Below are positions 14,197-22,006 of a stretch of 41,168 nucleotides of DNA, piece by piece. Within the stretch, counting starts at the first letter, position 1. Every line of letters begins with the position of its first letter. Origin of the DNA: Candidatus Rokuibacteriota bacterium (GTDB taxonomy: Bacteria; Methylomirabilota; Methylomirabilia; Rokubacteriales; CSP1-6); the NCBI GenBank assembly GCA_005887895.1, contig VBPC01000270.1:1-41168 (forward strand), read 5' to 3'. Both the position numbers and the translations under genes were made by a program. The notes beneath the pieces were generated by a model. The model was given only the letters and a program-made list of their open reading frames with translations, was not told where the DNA came from and searched no databases.

Positions 14197-15117
14197 ATGC
14201 TGCGGCCGCTGTGCCTGGTCCTGACGGTCCTCCTGGTCGCGACGCCTGTCGCCGCGACGGCGGCCGAGGACCGCCCGCTGCGGCTCGTCACCTTCAACCT
14301 GCTGCACGGCGGGCCGTGGTCGGGCCTGACGGGGCGCGACGATCGGCTCGAGGCGCGGCTGTCGCTGATGGTCGCGCAGCTGCGGGCGCTCGACCCGGAC
14401 ATCGTCGCCCTGCAGGAGTCGCCGGTGACGCGGTGGCGCGGCGACATCGCCGCCCGGCTGGCCGCCGCCCTCGGATTCAGCGGCGTCCACGCGCGCGCCA
14501 CCGAGCGCGTGTTCGCCTGGCGCTGGGTCGGTCGCCTCATCGTCGGCGCGCTCGGCTTCGTCGAGGGCCCGGCGATCCTGAGCCGGTTCCCCATCGTCGC
14601 CAGCGAGGTCTACGACCTCCCCCACTGCGCCAAGCGGATCGATCCCCGCGTCGCCGTGCGCGCCGACGTGGCGACCCCGGCCGGCGTCTTGCCGGTCTTC
14701 TCCACCCACACGTCGCGCGATGACTGCCAGACGCGTGAGGTGGCCGCGCTGGCCCGCGCGCACCGGGGGGCGCTGCCGGCGGTCGTCATGGGGGACCTCA
14801 ACACGATCGAGAGCGCGCCCGCATTTCGAGAGCTGCTCGCCGAGGGCTTCGTCGACCTGTTCCGTGCCGCCAACCCGACCGCGGGGGGCCTCACGGTGTG
14901 GCAGGACGTCGTCGGACCGGCGTCGACCGCCCGTCGGCGTGTCGACTACGTGCTGCTCCTGCCGGGCCGCGGCGTCACCGCCAGCGTGGTGTCGAGCCGT
15001 GTCGTGCTGAACCAGCCGGAAGAGCGGGCGGACGGCAGCACGCTCTGGCCGTCCGATCACTACGGCGTCCTGGCGGAGATCCGCCTCGTCCCGGTGGAGG
15101 CTACCGGAGCCCGGTGA
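14197..15117 (+). CDS. Secreted endonuclease/exonuclease/phosphatase-family protein
   Basis: A 306-aa protein with a cleavable signal peptide (residues 1-22, ending ATAAE). The EEP fold follows: LRLVTFNLLHGG with the metal-binding Asn (near 30-41), DIVALQES with the catalytic Glu (near 68-75), the VFSTHTS strand, MGDLNT with the Asp/Asn pair (near 199-204) and the closing SDHYGVLAEI with the catalytic His. Members are DNase-, sphingomyelinase- or phosphatase-like; the substrate here is open, but export makes an extracellular phosphodiester or lipid head-group plausible. Its end overlaps the convergent cyclase gene by 17 bp. Confidence 0.9.
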   Translation: MLRPLCLVLTVLLVATPVAATAAEDRPLRLVTFNLLHGGPWSGLTGRDDRLEARLSLMVAQLRALDPDIVALQESPVTRWRGDIAARLAAALGFSGVHARATERVFAWRWVGRLIVGALGFVEGPAILSRFPIVASEVYDLPHCAKRIDPRVAVRADVATPAGVLPVFSTHTSRDDCQTREVAALARAHRGALPAVVMGDLNTIESAPAFRELLAEGFVDLFRAANPTAGGLTVWQDVVGPASTARRRVDYVLLLPGRGVTASVVSSRVVLNQPEERADGSTLWPSDHYGVLAEIRLVPVEATGAR

Positions 15118-16192
15118 CGTTGTAGACCGTGACGGGACGCGAGAAACCCTTGAGGGTCAGCTCACCGACGGGGTCAGCCTCGACGGCGTCGTCGAGGGCG
15201 CCGTACAGCCGATGCGCGATGAGGATCTGGCCGGGTTTCGCCTCGCCGCACAGGCGGGCCGCCAGGTTCGTGACGGTGCCGATCGCGCCGTAGTCCCAGC
15301 GCCCCTCGAAGCCGATGGCGCCGATCGTCGCGTAGCCCTGGGCGATGCCGACGCCGAAATCCAGCTCGTACCCACGCTTACGCCACTCGCGCAGCAGCGT
15401 CTCGACGCGCGCGCGCATGGCCACCGCCATCCGCGCCGCCCGCGCCGCCGGGTCCGGCACCGGCGTCGGATCGTTGAAGAAGATCATCATCCCGTCGCCG
15501 GTGAAGCGCTCGAGCGTGCCCTCGTGCTCGAGGATCAGCCGGCCCATCGCGGCGTGGTACTCGCGCAGCACCCCCATGACCTCCTCGGGCTCCGCCGTCT
15601 CGGCGAAGGCGGTGAAGCCCCGCAGGTCGAGGAAGACCACGGCGATCTCGCGCCGGTGGCTCTCGAGCGGGTCGTCGGCGCCCCCGCTGACGATCGCCTC
15701 GGCGAGCTGCGGCGAGAAGAACCGCTTGAGCCGGGCCAGGCGCTCGAGCTGGGTCACCTGCTCGGTCACGCGCTGCTCCAGCGTACGGCTCAGCTCGGCC
15801 AGCTGATCCCACAGGCTCTTGACCCGCAACAGCGAGCGGACACGGGCGAGCAGCTCGGCCTGATGGATGGGCTTGGTCAAGAAGTCGTCGGCCCCGGCGT
15901 CGAGGCCTTTCACGCGCTCCTCGCCGGGATCGAGCGCGGTCACCATCACGACCGGCAGCATGGCGGTGGCCGGGTTCTGGCGGATCGTGCGACACACGTC
16001 GTAGCCGCTCATGCCCGGCATCATGACGTCGAGCAGGACGAGGTCCGGCGCGTCGCGCTCGATCACGCTGAGCGCCTGGGCGCCGGTGGCGGCGGTGAGC
16101 GCGGTGTAGCCGCGCGCGGCGAGGATGTCGGCCAGCAGCTTGACGTTGCTGGGCGTGTCGTCGACGACGAGGACGCGCGCCGGGTCGTTCAC
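15101..16192 (-). CDS. Receiver-class III adenylate/guanylate cyclase
   Basis: This 363-aa protein joins a receiver (1-125; acidic DD at 11-12, phospho-Asp 55 in LLDVMMPG, Lys 107 in LTKP), a coiled linker (125-165), and a class III cyclase (180-360). The two metal Asp are D189 in VFLDLRGFT and D233 in FTGDGMMI; the late Asn and Arg of TVTNLAARL are present, so it should be catalytic. The base-selecting Lys normally before the GD motif is Arg here (LERFTGD), while the Asp of WDYGAIG is kept, so ATP is likely but not certain. GTG start overlaps the preceding receiver gene (GTGA): phosphorelay output as a cyclic nucleotide. Confidence 0.92.
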   Translation of the reverse strand: MNDPARVLVVDDTPSNVKLLADILAARGYTALTAATGAQALSVIERDAPDLVLLDVMMPGMSGYDVCRTIRQNPATAMLPVVMVTALDPGEERVKGLDAGADDFLTKPIHQAELLARVRSLLRVKSLWDQLAELSRTLEQRVTEQVTQLERLARLKRFFSPQLAEAIVSGGADDPLESHRREIAVVFLDLRGFTAFAETAEPEEVMGVLREYHAAMGRLILEHEGTLERFTGDGMMIFFNDPTPVPDPAARAARMAVAMRARVETLLREWRKRGYELDFGVGIAQGYATIGAIGFEGRWDYGAIGTVTNLAARLCGEAKPGQILIAHRLYGALDDAVEADPVGELTLKGFSRPVTVYNVTGLR

Positions 16193-16575
16193 GCGCCGCT
16201 CGCCCGCCGATCGAGCGCCTCGCGCACGGCGGCCAGGAAGGGCCGCACGCTGATGGGCTTGGACTGGTAGCCGTCGAAGCCGGCGGCCAGGATCTTCTGC
16301 CGGTCGTGCGTCATCGCGGAGGCCGTCACCGCGAGCACGGGAATCGCGCGCGTGGCGGCGTCGCCGCGCAGCCGGCGGAGCGTCTCGATGCCGTCGATGC
16401 CGGGCAGATGGATGTCCATCAGGATGAGCGCGGGGCGGCGCTCGCCGGCCAGCTGCAGGCCCTGCTCGCCCGACTCGGCCTCCAGGACCTGGTAGCCCTG
16501 GTGGGCGAGCACGTCGCGGGCCAGCTTGCGGTTCTTGTCGTTGTCCTCGACGACGAGGATCAGCTCGTTGGCCAT
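16189..16575 (-). CDS. Single-domain response regulator
   Basis: A 128-aa CheY/SpoF-like stand-alone receiver: acidic EDN at 10-12, phospho-Asp 54 in LILMDIHLPG, Thr in LAVTAS near 84 and Lys 106 in YQSKPIS. It has no output domain. ATG 16575 overlaps the kinase tail by 16 bp, and its stop overlaps the receiver-cyclase start. It is probably a phosphorelay intermediate between the GAF kinase and the cyclase. Confidence 0.93.
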   Translation of the reverse strand: MANELILVVEDNDKNRKLARDVLAHQGYQVLEAESGEQGLQLAGERRPALILMDIHLPGIDGIETLRRLRGDAATRAIPVLAVTASAMTHDRQKILAAGFDGYQSKPISVRPFLAAVREALDRRASGA

Positions 16576-17750
16576 GCCGTCACCGGGATCGTGAAGGTGA
16601 AGGTCGAGCCCTGGCCGGGCTGGCTCTTGACCCAGATGCGGCCGCCGTGCAGCTCGACGAACTTGCGTGAGAGCGTGAGGCCGAGCCCGGTGCCCTCGTG
16701 CTTCTTGGTGTAGTCGGTGCCCACCTGGCGGAACTCCTCGAACACCGCCTCGAGGTCGTCGGCGGCGATGCCGATGCCGGTGTCGGCCACCGAGATCTCG
16801 GCCTGGCTGTCCACACGCTGGCCGCGGACCTCGATGCGGCCGCCCTCCGGCGTGAACTTCACGGCGTTCGAGAGCAGGTTGAGCAGCACCTGCTTGATCT
16901 TGCGCTGGTCGCCGCGCGCGGCACCGAGATCGCCGGCCAGGCGCACGTCGAGCGAGAGGCCCTTGCGCGTCGCCCGCTCGCGGATGAGCACGAGGGCGTT
17001 GTCGATGGCCTGGGGCAGGTCGAACTCCTCGAGGTCCAGCTCCATGCGCCCGGCCTCGATCTTGGCGAGGTCGAGGATGTCGTTGATGAGCGAGAGCAGG
17101 TGGCGGCCAGAGGCCAGGATGTCGTTGAGGTACTCCTCCTGCTTGGGGTTGACCTCGCCGAACATCCGCTCGAGCAGCACCTCGGAAAAGCCGATGACCG
17201 CGTTGAGCGGCGTGCGCAGCTCGTGGGACATGCTGGCCAGGAACTCGTCCTTGTGCCGGTTGGCCGCCTCCAGCTGCCGGCCCTTGTCCTCGATCTCGCG
17301 GAACAGCCGCGCGTTCTGGATGGCCAGCGCCGACTGGGTGGCGAACGTCCGCAGCAGCTCCACCGTCCGGGCGTCGAACTCGCCGGGGGCGCGCCGGTTG
17401 ACGACGAGCGCGCCGACGACCTCGTCCTCGCTCAGCAGCGGCACCGCCAGCAGCGCCCGATAGCCGGCGGCGAGCAGTGTGTCGCGCAGCCGGCTCGTGT
17501 AAACGCTCGCGTCGAGAATGTCTGCGATCCCGACCGGCTCCCGCGACTCGGCGGCCCGCCCGACGGCACCCTCCCCGTACACCAGGGGCGTCGCCCGCAG
17601 CTCGGCCACGAAGTCGTCGGCGAAGTTGTGGGTCGCGCGAAGGTGGAACTGGCGCATCGCATCCTCGTACTCGTAGATGGCGCCGCCATCGGTACCGGCC
17701 AGCTCGCTGGCGCGCGAGACGATCGTGTCCAGCACCCGCTCGAAGTCCAA
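16560..17750 (-). CDS. Histidine kinase with GAF domain (3' part of a split gene)
   Basis: The 396-aa piece carries a GAF domain (10-150), the HisKA block MSHELRTPLNAVIGFSE (His near 172) and a HATPase with N-box LLNLLSNAVKFTP, G1 DTGIGI and G2 GTGLGLTLSRK. All kinase motifs are intact. The codon used here as start is TTG 17750, but no good ribosome site precedes it. The same frame is open further upstream to a TAG at 17816-17814, on whose other side the 904-aa sensor piece ends in the same frame. The natural protein is therefore one hybrid sensor kinase of about 1,320 aa, and this is its catalytic end. Whether it is translated alone, by read-through, or not at all cannot be told from sequence. 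Confidence 0.85.
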   Translation of the reverse strand: MDFERVLDTIVSRASELAGTDGGAIYEYEDAMRQFHLRATHNFADDFVAELRATPLVYGEGAVGRAAESREPVGIADILDASVYTSRLRDTLLAAGYRALLAVPLLSEDEVVGALVVNRRAPGEFDARTVELLRTFATQSALAIQNARLFREIEDKGRQLEAANRHKDEFLASMSHELRTPLNAVIGFSEVLLERMFGEVNPKQEEYLNDILASGRHLLSLINDILDLAKIEAGRMELDLEEFDLPQAIDNALVLIRERATRKGLSLDVRLAGDLGAARGDQRKIKQVLLNLLSNAVKFTPEGGRIEVRGQRVDSQAEISVADTGIGIAADDLEAVFEEFRQVGTDYTKKHEGTGLGLTLSRKFVELHGGRIWVKSQPGQGSTFTFTIPVTAWPTS

Positions 17751-17813
17751 CGTCGAGGAGATCGCGCGGCCGACCTCGCCGAGCGCCTGCAGCTCGCCGA
17801 CCGAGCGCGTCAG

Positions 17814-20528
17814 CTAGGTGGTACGGGCCTGCAGCTCGGTGAAGAGCCGCACGTTCTCGATCGCGATGACGGCCTGGTCGGCGAAGGTCTGGAGCAGCGC
17901 GATCTGCTTGTCGGTGAACGGGCGCACCTCGGCCCGCCGAATGGTGATCGCGCCGATCGCAGCGCCTTCGCGCATGAGTGGCGCCGTCAAATGGGTGCGC
18001 CAGAGACCCCGGGCATTGATGGCCGCGTGCTCCGGATACTCGTGGACGGCCGCCGGATCGAGCACATCGGCGATGTGAATCGTCCGCCCCTCCAGCATCG
18101 CGCGACCGGAGATGGTGTTGCGGGTGAGCGGGCGCACCTCCGGCAACACGAGCGGCAGCGCGCCGAAATGGGCCACGCGGCGCATGACATCGCCCTCTGC
18201 GCGAACGATCAGCGCGTCGGTCGCGCCGCACACCCGGGCCGCGTTCTCGGCGACCGCGTCCAGCACCGGCTGGACGCCGGTGGGCGACGACGAGATCACT
18301 CGGAGGATTTCGCTGGTCGCCGTCTGCTGGTCGAGCGATTCGGTCAGCGCCGCGTTGCGGGCTTCCAGCTCCTTGAACAGCCGCACGTTCTGGACGGCAA
18401 TGACCGCCTGGTCGGCGAAGGTCCGCAACAGAGCGATCTGGGCATCGGTGAACGGGCGCGCTTCCTGACGAACGACGAAGATGGCGCCCACCGTCGTCCT
18501 GTCTCGGAACATGGGAACGCCGACGACGGCGCGATAGCCGGCCACGGCCGTCACCGTCTGGGACTCCGGAAAGCGGGGATCGTCGACGATGTTGGGCACG
18601 TGGACGACGGCCCCGTCCAGGATGGCGCGGCCGGTGACGGTGGTCCGCTGCGGCGGCCGGGGATACCGGGCCTGCAGCGCCGCCAGCGTGGCCGGCTCGA
18701 CGCCATGGTGCGCCACGAAATGCTGCAGCTCGCCGTCGAACTGGAAGAGGGAGCAGTGCTGTCCGTCGCACAGGCGGACGGCGCTGCTGGCGATCGCGTC
18801 GAACACCGGCTGCACGTCGGTGGGCGAGCTGGAGATGACCTGAAGGATCTCGCTGGTCGCTGTCTGTTGACTGAGCGCCTCCGTCAACTCCGCGTTGCGC
18901 GCCTCCAGCTCCTTGAAGAGCCGCACGTTCTCGATGGCGATCACTGCCTGATCGGCGAAGGTCTGCAGCAGCGCGACCTGCTTGTCGCTGAACGGCCGCA
19001 CTTCCGGCCGCCGGATGACGATCACGCCGATGGCGGTGTCCTCGCGCGCGAGCGGTGTCGCGAGGACGGTGCGAAAGCCCTCGGCGCCCGGGCCCCGGGG
19101 GCGGTCCGGATACTCGCCGCTGGCGGACTCCGCCTGGATGTCGGCGACGTGGAGCGTCCGCCGCTCCAGGACGGCGCGCCCGGCGACGCTGCCCGCCGTG
19201 ATCGGACGCCGGCGGTTCTCGCCGTCCGCGATGAGCGGAAGCTCACCGGTGTGCGCCACACGGCGCAAGACGTCGCCCTCGACCAGGAGAATGAGCGCGT
19301 CCTCGCCGCCGCACACCCGAACCGCGTTCCGGGCCACGGCGTCGAGCACGGGCTGCACGTCCGTCGGTGAGGAGGAGATGATGCCGAGGATCTCGCTGGT
19401 CGCCGTCTGCTGCTCCAGCGATTCGCTGAGCTCGCGCGTGCGGTCCTCCACCTTCTGCTCGAGCGTCGCGTGCGACTCGCGCAGGCGGCCGGTCATCCGG
19501 TTGAACTCGTCGGCCAGCGCCTCCAGCTCGTCGCCGGTGCGGAGGTCGATCCGGTGATCGAGCTCACCGGCGCCGATCTTCGCCGCGCCCTGCTGCAGCG
19601 CCTGGATCGGCCGGGCGAGCCGACGGCCGAGCACCACGCTGGCCGCGATCGAGAAGGCGACGCCGAACGCCACCAGCAGGACGATGCGCCAGGCCGAGGC
19701 GCGCACCGGCGCGAACGCCTCGCCGAGCGGCTGCTCGACGAAGACCACCCAGCCGAGCGACGGGATGGGGGAGTGCGCCGTGAGCACCTCGCGGCCGGCC
19801 ACGTCGCGGGCGATCGTGATCTCCCCGGTGCCCGGGGCCGGCGCCAGCGCCGCCTTCACCTGGGGGAGTCCGGCCAGGCTCGTCTTCTGCAGCACCAGGC
19901 TGATGTCGGGATGGGCGATGAGCGCGCCGCCGCCGTCGACGGCGTAGGCGAGACCGGAGGTGCCGACCTTCATCTGCGAGACGACGTCCCAGATGAACTT
20001 CAGATTGACCTCGGCCGCGGTGACGCCGCCGCCCACCTGCGGGAGGGCGATCGTCATGTACGGCTCGGACTCCTTGCGGAAGTACACCGGGCCGAACCAC
20101 GTGCGTCCCTTGCGGGCCTCACGGAACTTCGGCTCGGCGGAGTAGTCGGTCTGGCCGCCGATGAGGTCCATGGTCAGGCGCGAGACGCGCAGCTGCTCGC
20201 GGCCGGCGGCGTCGAGGTAACTCAGCTCGGTGACGGGAGGCAGCTGGCGCTGCAGGCGCACGCCGTCCAGGCGGCGCTGCGCGAGCGCGGCGGCCGGGCC
20301 GCCCAGCGGCGGCTGCGTCGTCCACACGAGCTGCAGCTCGATCTCGTGGATGAAGGCTTCGATGCGGGCGGCGGCGCCGCGCGCCTTCTCGCGGTGCAGC
20401 GCGACCAGCGCCGCCTCGTTCTCGACGTAGGACGAGCGCAGCTCGATGGCGCCGCTGGCTACCAGAATCCCGGCGACGAGCGCCACCAGCACGGCCATGT
20501 ACTTGCGGGCGAGGCGGCCGCGCCTCAT
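17814..20528 (-). CDS. Cache-HAMP-triple-GAF sensor (5' part of a split histidine kinase)
   Basis: A 904-aa membrane sensor: helix 1 (12-32), periplasmic dCache-type sensor (40-280), helix 2 (near 283-303), HAMP (305-358, LARPIQALQQGAAKIGAGEL), then three GAF domains (about 395-540, 575-716, 755-896). Each ends with a version of FADQAVIAIENVRLF and is followed by a short coiled link with QQTATSEIL. The protein stops at TAG directly after ELQARTT, where relatives continue into a fourth GAF and the kinase, which here lie in frame just downstream. The stop replaces what would be a Glu codon (GAG). The GAF copies are similar at DNA level, with a period of about 535-540 bp. A TAGAAT -10-like box lies 9 nt before the ATG. 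Confidence 0.88.
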   Translation of the reverse strand: MRRGRLARKYMAVLVALVAGILVASGAIELRSSYVENEAALVALHREKARGAAARIEAFIHEIELQLVWTTQPPLGGPAAALAQRRLDGVRLQRQLPPVTELSYLDAAGREQLRVSRLTMDLIGGQTDYSAEPKFREARKGRTWFGPVYFRKESEPYMTIALPQVGGGVTAAEVNLKFIWDVVSQMKVGTSGLAYAVDGGGALIAHPDISLVLQKTSLAGLPQVKAALAPAPGTGEITIARDVAGREVLTAHSPIPSLGWVVFVEQPLGEAFAPVRASAWRIVLLVAFGVAFSIAASVVLGRRLARPIQALQQGAAKIGAGELDHRIDLRTGDELEALADEFNRMTGRLRESHATLEQKVEDRTRELSESLEQQTATSEILGIISSSPTDVQPVLDAVARNAVRVCGGEDALILLVEGDVLRRVAHTGELPLIADGENRRRPITAGSVAGRAVLERRTLHVADIQAESASGEYPDRPRGPGAEGFRTVLATPLAREDTAIGVIVIRRPEVRPFSDKQVALLQTFADQAVIAIENVRLFKELEARNAELTEALSQQTATSEILQVISSSPTDVQPVFDAIASSAVRLCDGQHCSLFQFDGELQHFVAHHGVEPATLAALQARYPRPPQRTTVTGRAILDGAVVHVPNIVDDPRFPESQTVTAVAGYRAVVGVPMFRDRTTVGAIFVVRQEARPFTDAQIALLRTFADQAVIAVQNVRLFKELEARNAALTESLDQQTATSEILRVISSSPTGVQPVLDAVAENAARVCGATDALIVRAEGDVMRRVAHFGALPLVLPEVRPLTRNTISGRAMLEGRTIHIADVLDPAAVHEYPEHAAINARGLWRTHLTAPLMREGAAIGAITIRRAEVRPFTDKQIALLQTFADQAVIAIENVRLFTELQARTT

Positions 20529-20537
20529 GGTCCGACG

Positions 20538-20543
20538 ATTCTA
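20538..20543 (-). promoter_or_regulatory. Possible -10 box before the GAF sensor gene
   Basis: TAGAAT (20543-20538, minus strand) ends 9 nt before the ATG and overlaps the stop codon of the phosphatase gene. A -35 is not evident. If used, the transcript would have a leader of only a few nucleotides. Confidence 0.3.
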
Positions 20544-21011
20544 CGCCAGGAGCCGGTCGAACCCCTTGGCCAGGCAGCGCGCGATCTCGTCGCGGCAGGC
20601 GCGGTACGTCTCCTCGCCCTGCCCCATCGGATCCGCGATGTCACCGCTCTCGCCGGCCAGCTCGCGGAGCGTGACGACGAGCCGCCCGTCGCCATCGGCC
20701 AGCGCGGCCACCAGCCGCTTCTGCTCGGCGGTCATCGTCACCACGACGGCGGCCGCGGCCAGCAGCTCGCGGTGGCTCTTGAGGTCGGTCGACGTGATGG
20801 TGTCCTCGGCCAGCACGATGCCGATCTCCTTGAGGGCCAGCCGCGCGTCGAGCGAGGCGTACATGCCGTCGCGCGCATAGGGCGACACGCCGGCCGAGCT
20901 GACCCGGACGCGGCCGTCGAGGCCACGCTCGGCGAGCATTCGCTCCAGCAGCGCGTGGGCCATCACGCTGCGCGAGGTGTTGGCGTGACAGACGAAGAGG
21001 ACGCCCCTCAC
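20541..21011 (-). CDS. Low-molecular-weight phosphatase, arginine-phosphatase-like P-loop
   Basis: A 156-aa LMW-PTP-fold phosphatase. The P-loop is CHANTSRS, i.e. C-X5-R-S with Cys 8 and Arg 14, and the general-acid Asp lies in IADPMG near residue 127. The fifth P-loop position is Thr, as in YwlE-type protein-arginine phosphatases, where tyrosine phosphatases usually have Ile; ArsC-type arsenate reductases share the fold but need extra Cys not seen here. GTG 21011 overlaps the SDR stop (GTGA), making it the last gene of the aldolase/Nudix/SDR operon. Confidence 0.88.
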   Translation of the reverse strand: MRGVLFVCHANTSRSVMAHALLERMLAERGLDGRVRVSSAGVSPYARDGMYASLDARLALKEIGIVLAEDTITSTDLKSHRELLAAAAVVVTMTAEQKRLVAALADGDGRLVVTLRELAGESGDIADPMGQGEETYRACRDEIARCLAKGFDRLLA

Positions 21012-22000
21012 GGCTCCCCGTACGCCCACTTCCAGGCGCGAATCCCCGGCTCGATCTCCTTCCACTCGGCGGCCGGTCGCTCGTTGAGCGTGCGGCCGAA
21101 CGCCGTGCCGATCGCCGGCTTGAGGTCGCCGCCGAACGTATCGGCCCACAGCCGCGCGATCTCCTCGGGCTTCAGGCGGCGATGGCCCTCCAGCCGCCGC
21201 ACCGCCTGCGGCTGGGCGAGCACCGTGTAGCCGTAGCCAAAGGAGTGGAAGACCTGCCCGTTCACCTGGGCGGCGGCGTCGCTGGCCAGATAGACGACCA
21301 GCGGGGCGACGTTGTCGGGATCACGCTCGGTGCCGACCGCCTGCTCGCTCGGCCACTTGCCGGTGGTCTCGAAGACCTCGCGCCCGCGCGGCGTGGAGTC
21401 GATCATACGGGTGGCGCCGCTCGGCATGATCGAGTTCGCGGTGACGCCGTACCTGGCCAGCGCGTTGGCGGTGGACCACACGAGGCCGATGATGCCGTTC
21501 TTGGCCGCCGCGTAGTTCGGCTGGCCGGGCGCCCCCAGCGCCGACACCGACGACATCGCGATGATGCGGCCGCTGCGCTGCTCGCGCATGCGCGCGGAGG
21601 CGGCCCGCACCGTGTTGAACGCGCCCTTGAGGTGGACGGCGATGACGGCGTCCCACTCGCCCTCGGCCATGTTGAACACCATGCGATCGCGCAGGATGCC
21701 GGCGACGTGCACGAGGACATCGATGCGGCCCCACGCCGTCGCGACCTGCTCGACCATCTCGGTGCCCTGGACGAAGTCGGCCACGTTGCCGTAGTTCGCC
21801 TCGGCGACCCCGCCCGCCGCCTCGATCTCGCGCACCACCGCGTCGGCCGGACTGCGATCGCCGCCCTCGCCGGCCAGCGAGGCGCCGATGTCGTTGACCA
21901 CCACCTTGGCCCCGGCGGCCGCCAGCGCCAGCGCGATGCCGCGTCCGATTCCGCGCCCGGCGCCCGTCACGAGCGCCGTCTTGCCGTCGAGCATCCCCAT
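21008..22000 (-). CDS. Short-chain dehydrogenase/reductase (hydroxyacyl-CoA type)
   Basis: A 330-aa SDR. Cofactor motif TGAGRGIG (near 12-19), VVVNDIG, NNAG-equivalent VHVAGIL, catalytic Ser in MSSVSA and the Tyr-Lys pair in NYAAAK (near 166-171). The insertion after the cofactor motif and the extended 70-residue C-terminus match the SDR unit of multifunctional 17-beta-HSD4/MFE-2-like hydroxyacyl-CoA dehydrogenases, so an acyl-CoA beta-oxidation-type substrate is plausible. It starts 6 bp after the selenoprotein-type gene with GGAG upstream. Confidence 0.9.
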   Translation of the reverse strand: MGMLDGKTALVTGAGRGIGRGIALALAAAGAKVVVNDIGASLAGEGGDRSPADAVVREIEAAGGVAEANYGNVADFVQGTEMVEQVATAWGRIDVLVHVAGILRDRMVFNMAEGEWDAVIAVHLKGAFNTVRAASARMREQRSGRIIAMSSVSALGAPGQPNYAAAKNGIIGLVWSTANALARYGVTANSIMPSGATRMIDSTPRGREVFETTGKWPSEQAVGTERDPDNVAPLVVYLASDAAAQVNGQVFHSFGYGYTVLAQPQAVRRLEGHRRLKPEEIARLWADTFGGDLKPAIGTAFGRTLNERPAAEWKEIEPGIRAWKWAYGEP

Positions 22001-22006
22001 AGGCGT

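Noticed and set aside
17814-17816. Recoding of TAG in this genome (alternative code or pyrrolysine)
   Set aside because: TAG is a normal stop for other genes here (8486, 20541, 24667, 25410 and 37340), and no pyrrolysine genes or downstream element are seen. A point mutation or sequencing error is simpler.
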